Shown in pieces: positions 16,256 to 23,208 of a DNA stretch of 25,568 nucleotides. The stretch is from CAZPBO01 sp964584815 (GTDB lineage Bacteria > Planctomycetota > SKW154). Positions within the stretch are counted from its first letter, which is position 1. Every line of letters begins with the position of its first letter. Where the stretch lies: positions 1-25,568 of the forward strand of contig CAZPBO010000034.1 of NCBI GenBank assembly GCA_964584815.1. Reading direction: 5' to 3'. The notes under the pieces are model-generated. The model was not told where the DNA came from. It saw only the letters and a list, made by a program, of their open reading frames with translations, and ran no database searches. Both the position numbers and the translations under genes were made by a program.

Positions 16256-17005
16256 TTATCGGTCAGGCCAGATGTCGTCGTTGAACAGTTTGCGGTATTT
16301 CTCTTGTTGCTGCGGTGTGAGGATGTCCAATATTTCGGCGCGGGTCTGCTTCAGCAGTTCGCGGCTCTGTTCCCAGTACCTGCGCCGCCGCTGCTGCCAA
16401 CTCTTATCCTTCATCTCCTCTCTTATCCTCTCCCACAGTTTGCCCGCCTTATCGTAATAGTCCTTTATGATGCGGTAATATTCCCGCCTCTGCTGGACAT
16501 CCATCCCCACTTTCTCCCCCACATAGTGAATCCAACCCGCGAAGTCGCCGAACTCCTTCTTCTCCCAGTCTTCAGGCTGCATCTCCTTCCCACTTTGTCC
16601 TCTCCAGAAACCTCGCCTTCTGCTTTGCCGGTTGCTGAAGTAACGGGTTATCTCCTCGCGCACCAGTTTGCGCAGATTCTCCTGACCTGATGCGGCAGTG
16701 GCAGATGAGGAAGGAGATGCTTCATCAGGGGTGGGCTGTGGCGTAACAGACGGTGCAGGTGGATTGCTTTTTTGCGGTCTTGGAAACGGTATAGGGTTTC
16801 TTGCATCCGCCAGTTCGGCGGATAGGTCATCAAGCCCGCTTTGCAGACCTGCAACTCTGCGTTCAAGAGCGGAAACGCGCGCCATAAGACGGGCAACTTC
16901 GTCGGAACTCTGGGATTGCTGCTGCGGACCTTTTGGGTTTAAGAACACCATAACAAGCGCAAAAACCGCTACCACCAACGCCACAACCGACAACGCAGAA
17001 CGCAT
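16256..17005 (-). CDS. TM/coiled-coil exported protein, paralog 3 of a tandem trio
   Basis: 249 residues: N-terminal TM (SALSVVALVVAVFALVMVFL), a coiled coil with a heptad pattern (VARLMARVSALERRVAGLQSG), a Pro/Ser-rich linker, a basic patch (RQSRRRGFWRGQSGK), and the shared C-terminal domain (DWEKKEFGDFAGWIHYVGEKVG to ILTPQQQEKYRKLFNDDIWPDR). Start ATG 17005 is 5 nt after AAGGAGG. It resembles paralog 1 at the C-terminus (FNDDIWP versus FNDDLWP), so these two may be the closest pair. I recognise no named family beyond a Spy-like LTPQQ motif. Confidence 0.8.
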   Translation of the reverse strand: MRSALSVVALVVAVFALVMVFLNPKGPQQQSQSSDEVARLMARVSALERRVAGLQSGLDDLSAELADARNPIPFPRPQKSNPPAPSVTPQPTPDEASPSSSATAASGQENLRKLVREEITRYFSNRQSRRRGFWRGQSGKEMQPEDWEKKEFGDFAGWIHYVGEKVGMDVQQRREYYRIIKDYYDKAGKLWERIREEMKDKSWQQRRRRYWEQSRELLKQTRAEILDILTPQQQEKYRKLFNDDIWPDR

Positions 17006-17069
17006 CCTACCCTCCTTGCTCGCCTGTTTTCCCTGAATCCTACGGTTCAAACCACTGATTGTTTGTCAA

Positions 17070-18479
17070 TCAGTCCAGAAGCCTGTGTTTTTTAAGAAGT
17101 TGCTGCCACTTCTTTGGGTCGCTGCCACCGTCAAGATTTGTGAGTTTTTTGAGCGTCTCGGCGGCGTCTTTTTTGACCTTATCGTCTTCAGATAAAAGGA
17201 GTTTCAGGATGGCGGCGAGCAGTGTTTTGGACTTTCTTTTGTTCTTGCGGATATAAAAGAGAGTGGCGCGGAGGAGCCGTTGAGGCGGTTTTTTTGATGA
17301 GAGGAAATCGGCGAGCGCTTTTTCGGCGGCGGGGTGAGGGATTTTTGCGAGGGTTGCGGCAGCACTGTCGCGCAACCGCCTCGCCACAGCCCCTTTCTGC
17401 TTAACGCTTTCTCCCAGCAGGATGGAGCGGAGAGCGGGAACAGCGTCAGGGTCACGGGTAATGGCAAGTGCTGCTACAACGGCGCGGCGCAGAACTATGT
17501 TCGCTTTCGGGTTTGACGCAACGGCGGCGAGCGGTTTTACGGCATCTTTGTGCATGGTGTAGGCGAGCGCTCGTGCAGCGGCGCAAGCCACAGATGTCAC
17601 CTTATCCGAAAGCGCCTTCTTAAGCGGCTCAAGCGCCGCTCCGCCGCCTATGAGCCCCAAAAGAGCCGCCGCGTTCCGCCTCACCGATGCCGCCTTCTTT
17701 TTGTTCTGCAGCACACAAACAAGCAGCGGCACCATCGGTGCTCCCAACTCACATATCGCCATCTGCCCCGTCAACCCCTCGCTGCCCTCCTCAACCAGAT
17801 AGCGCATCGCCTCCTTGTCACCGAACTTCGCCATACCCCAGGCGAAGCAGACCGCCAGTTTTCTGTCCTCGGCTTTTATCTGCTGCCACAGTTTCTTAAG
17901 CACTTTGTAGGCGGGTTTCAGTTTGAGCCATCCGCAGAGGACAGCCGCCATATCGCGCGCCAACCAGTTCGCGTCCTTCAGTTTTTCAAGCAGGAACTTC
18001 TCACCCTTCTTATCGCCGATGGCGCAGAGGGCGTAAGCCGCCACCGTTTTGACATGTGGCACAGGGTCGTTGCGGAAGAGTTCTTCAACGCGGGCGCGGA
18101 CAGTTTTGTCGGCGAACTTGGCGCGTCCGAACGCCGCCGCCGCGTGATACCGCTCCCTCTCGTTCTCACTCAAAAACGCATTCAGCAGAAACTTCTTGAC
18201 CGACTTATCGCCCAGTTTGAGCATTATGCACGCGCACCAAAACTTCTGGTCCGTGTCTCTGGTGGTGGCAAACAGACGCCGCACAGGTTCAAGGACGCTT
18301 CTGTCGTTGCACTCAAACAACGCGTTCAGCGTCGCCATACGCACAAGATAGTCGTCCACCTCAAGCCGCTTTATCAGGCGCTTTATGCGCGCCTTCTTCT
18401 CCGCCTCCTTCTGTTTATCCGCCTTCTGTTTGTCTTCCGGCACAAAGAGTAAAAGCGCAACACAGAGCCATACCACCAC
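17070..18479 (-). CDS. Exported HEAT-repeat (PBS-lyase-like) protein
   Basis: About 469 residues. A short signal/TM segment (VVWLCVALLLFV) is followed by a Lys/Glu-rich charged region and then many HEAT-like helical pairs covering nearly the whole protein, e.g. DDYLVRMATLNALFEC, DPVPHVKTVAAYALCAIGD, KVTSVACAAARALAY and DSAAATLAKIPHPAAEKALADFL. Such solenoids are protein-binding scaffolds; there is no catalytic motif. GTG at 18479 (or the adjacent in-frame GTG at 18476) follows AGGGGAGG. The frame is open to 18518 inside pilT, but that start would place 13 polar residues before the signal. It starts just after the pilT stop, so it is in the same operon. Confidence 0.82.
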   Translation of the reverse strand: MVVWLCVALLLFVPEDKQKADKQKEAEKKARIKRLIKRLEVDDYLVRMATLNALFECNDRSVLEPVRRLFATTRDTDQKFWCACIMLKLGDKSVKKFLLNAFLSENERERYHAAAAFGRAKFADKTVRARVEELFRNDPVPHVKTVAAYALCAIGDKKGEKFLLEKLKDANWLARDMAAVLCGWLKLKPAYKVLKKLWQQIKAEDRKLAVCFAWGMAKFGDKEAMRYLVEEGSEGLTGQMAICELGAPMVPLLVCVLQNKKKAASVRRNAAALLGLIGGGAALEPLKKALSDKVTSVACAAARALAYTMHKDAVKPLAAVASNPKANIVLRRAVVAALAITRDPDAVPALRSILLGESVKQKGAVARRLRDSAAATLAKIPHPAAEKALADFLSSKKPPQRLLRATLFYIRKNKRKSKTLLAAILKLLLSEDDKVKKDAAETLKKLTNLDGGSDPKKWQQLLKKHRLLD

Positions 18480-18489
18480 CTTGCCTCCC

Positions 18490-19596
18490 CTATGTTCCGA
18501 TGATTTTCCGCTGATCACCCAGTTTTATCCCGCGCACAAGCATGCGCAATTGGTCGGGGTTGGGCGAGTAAGCGAGCGCCGTCTCCTCCTTCACCCAGCC
18601 GCTTTTCACCAGTTTCGCCAGCGACTGATTGAAGGTCTGCATCCCTTCCTGTGGAGACGCCGCCATCAATTCCAGCAACTTCTGGTCGCGCCCTTCCTGT
18701 ATCAGTTTTCTCGCCGTAGCGTTGACTATGAGAATCTCCTGAGCGGGCATAAGCGGCACACCTTCCACAGCCGATGGCAGAAGAATTTGGCAGACCACGG
18801 CGCGAAGGTTGAAACGGAGCCCCGCGCGTATCTGGTGCTCCCGCTCTGGAGGGAAGAGGTCAATTATGCGCTCAACGGTTTGAGCGGCGCTTGAGGCGTG
18901 GATTGTCCCAAAAACGAGATGCCCTGTTTCGGCAGCCGTCAGTCCCGTCTGCACCGATTCTGCATCCCGCATCTCCCCTATCAGTATCACATCCGGGTCC
19001 TGACGCACCACATGTTTCAGCGCCGAACGGAACGACGGCACATCAATGCCCACCTCACGCTGATTGATGAAAGCGCGCTTGTCGGTGAAAAGATACTCAA
19101 TGGGGTCCTCAATCGTGATGATATGGCAACGGCGAGTCTGGTTGATATGCTCAATAACGGCGGCAAGAGTCGTTGACTTGCCTGTGCCTGTGGGTCCTGC
19201 GATGATGACAAGCCCCTGACGAAGCGCGGCGATGCGACGCATAACACCCGCCTCAAGATGCAACTCCTCAAATGTGGGGATGCGGGTCTGGACTCTCCGC
19301 GCCGCAACCGATACCGAACCCCGCTGCCGAAAAACGCTCACACGAAAACGCCCAACCCCTTTCAGCGAATAGGCAAAGTCAAGGTCGCCTGTCGCCTCAA
19401 AACGCTTTTTCTGCTGGGTTGTAAGAACAGAATAGATAAGTTCACGCACCTCATCGGGTGTTAGGGCGGCGGCATCAAGTGGGCGAACCTTTCCTTTGAC
19501 GCGAAATATGGGCGGCGCACCCGCCTTCAGATGCAAATCACTTGCATCCAACTTGCCCATCATCGCAAAAAGCCGCTCTATCCCCTGATAAGCCAT
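18490..19596 (-). CDS. pilT: PilT-type twitching motility ATPase
   Basis: A hexameric ATPase of the type II secretion/type IV pilus family; PilT drives pilus retraction at the inner membrane. The 368 residues are the usual PilT length. Visible motifs are Walker A GPTGTGKST (134-142), the Asp box around TIEDPIEY (161-168), Walker B VILIGEMRD (203-211) and the His box TGHLVFGTIHASS (224-236). The C-terminal region has a short tail instead of the PilU extension. No other pilus genes are in the window, so it could serve a different machine such as a secretion or gliding system. It is 28 nt downstream of rplS. The ATG has only a weak AGGG upstream. Confidence 0.92.
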   Translation of the reverse strand: MAYQGIERLFAMMGKLDASDLHLKAGAPPIFRVKGKVRPLDAAALTPDEVRELIYSVLTTQQKKRFEATGDLDFAYSLKGVGRFRVSVFRQRGSVSVAARRVQTRIPTFEELHLEAGVMRRIAALRQGLVIIAGPTGTGKSTTLAAVIEHINQTRRCHIITIEDPIEYLFTDKRAFINQREVGIDVPSFRSALKHVVRQDPDVILIGEMRDAESVQTGLTAAETGHLVFGTIHASSAAQTVERIIDLFPPEREHQIRAGLRFNLRAVVCQILLPSAVEGVPLMPAQEILIVNATARKLIQEGRDQKLLELMAASPQEGMQTFNQSLAKLVKSGWVKEETALAYSPNPDQLRMLVRGIKLGDQRKIIGT

Positions 19597-19623
19597 AAAA
19601 CAACCCTGTAAGACGGCAGACAG

Positions 19624-20136
19624 TTAAGATTTCAACTTCTCCGCCTCTCCTGCCCCCTCCGCAGCCGCTTCCTCAGACTCCCCCGCCTGCTCCTGCTCGG
19701 CTTCCTCGCCGACTTCTGCTTCCTGATGCGCCACAACCTCCGCAAACTCTTCTCCCTCGGCTATCTGCGCCAAACGCTCCTTGGAAAGTATGCGCTCCCT
19801 AACGCGAGTTGCCTTCCCCACACGCTCACGCAAATAGTAAAGCCTTGCCCGCCTAACCCGCCCAAACCGCACCACCTTTATGTCCACCAGATTGGGAGAA
19901 TGAAGCGGGAAAATGCGCTCCACCCCCTCTCCCGCCACAATGCGCCGAACCGTAAATGTCTCCGCCGTCCCCCCACCACTGCGCCTTATCACCGTCCCCT
20001 GAAAACGCTGCACCCGCTCCTTCTCCCCTTCCTTTATGCGATAATAGACCTCTACCGTGTCACCGACATGGAACCGCGGCACCCTCCGTTTCATATACCG
20101 CGCCTGATATTCCCTCAAAACCTTGCCCTTGTCCAT
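19624..20136 (-). CDS. rplS: 50S ribosomal protein L19 with acidic C-terminal extension
   Basis: L19 lies at the 30S-50S interface. Residues 1-115 are a full-length L19 with FHVGDTVEVYYRIKEGEKERVQRFQGTVIRR and IFPLHSPNLVDIKVVRFGRVRRARLYYLRERVGKATRV-type sequences (shown only as parts). Normal bacterial L19 is about 115 residues; here a tail of about 50 Glu/Ala-rich residues follows (AEVGEEAEQEQAGESEEAAA). Start ATG 20136 has GGGGAG 5 nt upstream. The usual neighbours trmD, rimM and rpsP are absent; pilT follows instead. Confidence 0.95.
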   Translation of the reverse strand: MDKGKVLREYQARYMKRRVPRFHVGDTVEVYYRIKEGEKERVQRFQGTVIRRSGGGTAETFTVRRIVAGEGVERIFPLHSPNLVDIKVVRFGRVRRARLYYLRERVGKATRVRERILSKERLAQIAEGEEFAEVVAHQEAEVGEEAEQEQAGESEEAAAEGAGEAEKLKS

Positions 20137-20166
20137 CGTTGCTCCCCTTCATCAACTCTTTGTGAA

Positions 20167-20195
20167 ATCATAGGGGGTTGCGGTTTTTGTGTCAA
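20167..20195 (-). promoter_or_regulatory. Promoter of the rplS-pilT gene cluster
   Basis: Minus-strand TTGACA (20190-20195), 17-nt spacer and TATGAT (20167-20172), 11 of 12 consensus positions. Start predicted near 20160, about 24 nt before the rplS ATG. It is divergent from parA. Confidence 0.8.
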
Positions 20196-20213
20196 GGCGG
20201 TTGGGGAAAAGAG

Positions 20214-20219
20214 TATAAT
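20214..20219 (+). promoter_or_regulatory. -10 element upstream of the parA-like gene
   Basis: TATAAT lies 20 nt before the GTG start, leaving about 14 nt of leader with GGAGG. No convincing -35 at 16-18 nt; the TTGACA opposite belongs to the divergent rplS promoter. Confidence 0.5.
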
Positions 20220-20239
20220 GTTTTTGGAAGGAGGGCAAA

Positions 20240-21010
20240 GTGAGGCGGATAGCGTTCATAAACCAAAAAGGCGGAGTCGGCAAGACGACCTGTTGTGTCA
20301 ATGTGGCGGCGGCATTAGCAAAAAGGGGCAGAGCGGTTCTGCTGGTTGACTGCGACCCGCAGGCGCACGCCACTTTGCATCTGGGGGTGGAGCCGCACAG
20401 GCTGAAGGCGTCCCTTTATGATGTGGTGGTGGGGGAGCGTCCCGCATTGGAGGTTGTTGTTGGTAATGTGCGTGAGAATCTGGCGCTTTTGCCGTCAGCG
20501 CTTGATTTGTCGGCTGCGGAGATAGAGTTGGCGGGCAATGTGGGGCGCGAAAATGCCCTGAAAACCGCTCTGGCGGAAATGTTCAAAACCCGCAAATACG
20601 ACTTCGTCCTTCTTGACTGCCCCCCAAGTCTGGGACTCCTCTCCGTCAACGCCTTATGCGCCGCACGCGAGGTCTTTATCCCCGTTCAGACCGAGTTCCT
20701 CGCCCTGCAGGGACTATCCAAACTGCTTGAGGTGGTCAGCCTTGTCAAGCGGCGCTTAAACCCCATCCTGCGCGTCACAGGCGTCATCGCCACTATGTTT
20801 GATACCCGCACACGACTGGCTAAGGAAGTCCTTGAAGATGTGCGCAACTTCTTCGGAGAACGCGTCTTCCGCACCGTCATAAACAAAAATGTCCGTCTGG
20901 CGGAAGCCCCGGGGTTCGGCAAAACGATTTTTGAGTATGACCCCACAAGCCGCGGTGCGCAAGACTTCTCCTCACTCGCCGAGGAGATTCTTGCTCAACC
21001 AGATATATAA
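20240..21010 (+). CDS. ParA/Soj-family chromosome or cargo partitioning ATPase
   Basis: A Walker-type P-loop ATPase of 256 residues, the length of Soj-type ParA without an N-terminal HTH. It has the deviant Walker A KGGVGKTT (10-17) with signature Lys10, Walker A' LLVDCDPQ (35-41) and Walker B FVLLDCPPS. Start is GTG 20240 after AAGGAGG. ParA proteins move DNA or protein clusters along the nucleoid, usually with a ParB partner. No parB follows here; the next genes encode zinc-ribbon/TM/toroid proteins. It may therefore be chromosomal Soj with parB elsewhere or an orphan cargo-positioning ATPase. Confidence 0.92.
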   Translation: MRRIAFINQKGGVGKTTCCVNVAAALAKRGRAVLLVDCDPQAHATLHLGVEPHRLKASLYDVVVGERPALEVVVGNVRENLALLPSALDLSAAEIELAGNVGRENALKTALAEMFKTRKYDFVLLDCPPSLGLLSVNALCAAREVFIPVQTEFLALQGLSKLLEVVSLVKRRLNPILRVTGVIATMFDTRTRLAKEVLEDVRNFFGERVFRTVINKNVRLAEAPGFGKTIFEYDPTSRGAQDFSSLAEEILAQPDI

Positions 21011-21022
21011 CTGCCTCCCTTT

Positions 21023-21040
21023 TGTAAAGCGGTCTTTACA
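21023..21040 (+). terminator. Hairpin after the parA-like gene, weak terminator or operator
   Basis: TGTAAAG and CTTTACA form a perfect 7-bp stem around a CGGT loop, 12 nt after the parA stop. There is no T tract, so intrinsic termination is doubtful. The dyad is also the shape of an operator for the promoter at 21064-21092. Confidence 0.35.
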
Positions 21041-21063
21041 CAAAGCCTCCGTTCAACCGTTGT

Positions 21064-21092
21064 TTGCTCGGGCACAGAATTTGCATTATAAT
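21064..21092 (+). promoter_or_regulatory. Promoter of the zinc-ribbon/toroid genes
   Basis: TTGCTC (21064-21069), 17-nt spacer and perfect TATAAT (21087-21092). Predicted start near 21099. This lies downstream of the in-frame ATG at 21094, supporting ATG 21115 as the true start. Confidence 0.55.
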
Positions 21093-21114
21093 TATGCGTG
21101 ATGGAGACCTCATT

Positions 21115-23208
21115 ATGCGGGTAGCGGTTGACAGATGCACCTGCTGCGGACGGATGCTGGATGACGAGGAGATATCAGCGGGGCGCTTCCGAGAAGTCGG
21201 CTTTGAGACGCTGTGTGAGCGTTGCTTTTCCGCGGTCTGCGCTTCCACCTCCCAGCCTCGCAAAGCCCGCCCGCATACCAAACACAGCAGGAAAACAACA
21301 AGACAGCCGTTCAGGCGGGTTGGCAGGGCGTTTGTGCATCTTGGAAGTGCGGCGCTGAAAGCGGGCGTCATCGCGGCGGTCGTCCTGATATTTGCCGCAA
21401 TGCTTAAGATGCAGAAAACGGGTTGCTTTCGCCGAACGCCGCCGCCGTTACGCAAAAGGATGCCTCCTTCAGAACGGCTCCCCCTACTCGTTCGGTTTAT
21501 GCTGCGGGAGGGCTACCCTTCTGTAGAAGGGGCGGAAGAATGCGAGCGGCAGGCAAGCCGACACAGGACTGTTGAGGAAACCCCTTCACCGGCAAAGAGA
21601 CAAACGCCACAAAAAGCGGCTGACAAAGCCCACAAAGAAGAGGCAAAGACTGGGAAAGACACCCCAACAGTTGTTGCGAAAGCAGAACGGCAGCCGCCGA
21701 AGAGGAAACCGTCTCCCGCTGCGGAGAAGCGCGATTTCCTACCCGTGGACTGGGCAGACTTGGGGAAGAGACAGACCACATCACCGCGGTCTTCCATAAA
21801 ACCTCATCCCAACAAGCCAGCCCGCAGGGATGACGACGGCAAGAGGTCTGAACGCGGAGTGTCACCGGCACCAGATGAGCGGAAGGTGAAGGAAGTTGTC
21901 GGCAAGGATGCAATGGAACTGCTGAAGAAGATAGAAGCGGCGTTGAAGAAGGGTCGTCGGGCGCTTCTGCAGATGCAGGCAGAGGACGGGATGTGGTCCT
22001 ATGGTCGGCGGTGGATGGGGCAGCAGAGCCAGTGGGACTATGGTGTCACAGCGCTTGCGTTGTGGGCATTGCTTGCTGCGGGTGAGCCGCGCACCTCAAA
22101 AGCCGTTCAGAAGGGGTTTAAAGCGCTGCGTAAATGGCAGACAGGGGCAACCTACACCGCCGCCCTTATTCTCCTTGCCGTTGAGGCTTATTGCCGCAAA
22201 AAAGGCGCATTCGGACCGAACTTCCGCACCACTGTAGCGAAGAACTTCAAAAAAGGGAGGAACTGGCTTAAGGCGCTGGCAAAGAAGGCGGCAAACTACC
22301 TGATAAAAGCGCAGTTGTCCAACGGGTTCTGGACTTACAGAGCACCGAGAACAGGGGTGGGGAGAAGGCGTGTTCGCGGGCTTGCCCGCGGTGGGGATGC
22401 GTCCAACACCCAATTTGCGATGCTGGGACTGGATGCGGCACGGAGGTTGGGAATCCCTACTCCCAAAGAAGTCTTCAGACGCAACCTTAAAGCGATGCTT
22501 GCCGCACAAGAAAAAGATGGTCCAGAGTATAATCCACCCTTCTTTGTGCCTGCCGCGGAGATGAGTGTTGCGGAGTTGCGTCGGCTTGAGGGTAAGGCGG
22601 CGCGTGGGGCAAAGAATCTGGCTGACTTCAACCGAAAATTCTGGAGGACAGTAGCCGACAAAGGAACAAGCAAGGATTTCAAAAAAGTTAAGATGCGTTG
22701 TCGGGGGTTTGGTTATTTGAGGACGCGGGGTGGGGCGTATCTTGCGATGACGGCGGCAGGCATTGCAAACCTTGTCATAGCGAAGTCGCACCTGCCCACT
22801 TTCCCTGCCAGAAAGGTGAACAGCGCCATTCGCGATGCCGCCGCGTGGATAGCCCGTGCCCTTGATGCAGGCAATACAGGTGGATGGTGGGGCAGAGGAG
22901 GGTGGAATTGTGGAGAAGCCAATCCACTTGCGAACGCCTCTCTATACACGCTGCTCTCCCTTGAACGCGCAGGTGTCTTCGCCGTCCTTGCCAAGTTCGG
23001 CAAACACGACTGGTATCGCCTTGGTGCAGAAGTTCTGCTCAAAAGGCAGAGCAGAGACGGTTCGTGGGGCGACAGCGTGAACACATCTTTTGCGTTGCTG
23101 TTTCTGGCGCGGGGGGTTGCGGGAGTTGTGGGCACCCCGGGTGTTGATGGCACCCCGGGTGTTGATAAGGTGATTAAGACAGGCAAGAGACTTTTCAAGG
23201 GCAAGTGA
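21115..23208 (+). CDS. Zinc-ribbon/TM protein with squalene-cyclase-like alpha/alpha toroid, copy 1
   Basis: 697 residues from ATG 21115 (GGAG 8 nt upstream). A zinc-ribbon-like motif has Cys8/Cys11 and Cys34/Cys37, followed by a TM helix (about 79-97) and a long Pro/Lys/Arg-rich, probably disordered region to about 260. From about 262 to the end is an alpha/alpha toroid of the prenyltransferase/squalene-oxidase repeat type: LLQMQAEDGMWSYG, QWDYGVTALALWALLAAG, SNTQFAMLGLDAARRLGI, MTAAGIANLVIA and QSRDGSWGDSVNTSFALLFLARG. No cyclase DxDD motif is seen, so enzymatic terpene cyclisation is unlikely; ligand or protein binding is more plausible. The last residues include a duplicated GTPGVD. The stop overlaps the next ATG (TGATG). 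Confidence 0.82.
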   Translation: MRVAVDRCTCCGRMLDDEEISAGRFREVGFETLCERCFSAVCASTSQPRKARPHTKHSRKTTRQPFRRVGRAFVHLGSAALKAGVIAAVVLIFAAMLKMQKTGCFRRTPPPLRKRMPPSERLPLLVRFMLREGYPSVEGAEECERQASRHRTVEETPSPAKRQTPQKAADKAHKEEAKTGKDTPTVVAKAERQPPKRKPSPAAEKRDFLPVDWADLGKRQTTSPRSSIKPHPNKPARRDDDGKRSERGVSPAPDERKVKEVVGKDAMELLKKIEAALKKGRRALLQMQAEDGMWSYGRRWMGQQSQWDYGVTALALWALLAAGEPRTSKAVQKGFKALRKWQTGATYTAALILLAVEAYCRKKGAFGPNFRTTVAKNFKKGRNWLKALAKKAANYLIKAQLSNGFWTYRAPRTGVGRRRVRGLARGGDASNTQFAMLGLDAARRLGIPTPKEVFRRNLKAMLAAQEKDGPEYNPPFFVPAAEMSVAELRRLEGKAARGAKNLADFNRKFWRTVADKGTSKDFKKVKMRCRGFGYLRTRGGAYLAMTAAGIANLVIAKSHLPTFPARKVNSAIRDAAAWIARALDAGNTGGWWGRGGWNCGEANPLANASLYTLLSLERAGVFAVLAKFGKHDWYRLGAEVLLKRQSRDGSWGDSVNTSFALLFLARGVAGVVGTPGVDGTPGVDKVIKTGKRLFKGK
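23131..23166 (+). repeat. Perfect tandem duplication of an 18-bp unit in the toroid gene
   Basis: Two identical copies of GGCACCCCGGGTGTTGAT encode GTPGVD-GTPGVD near the protein C-terminus. Each unit contains a near-palindrome around CCCGGG. This is probably a recent slippage event in a tolerant surface loop. Confidence 0.9.
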
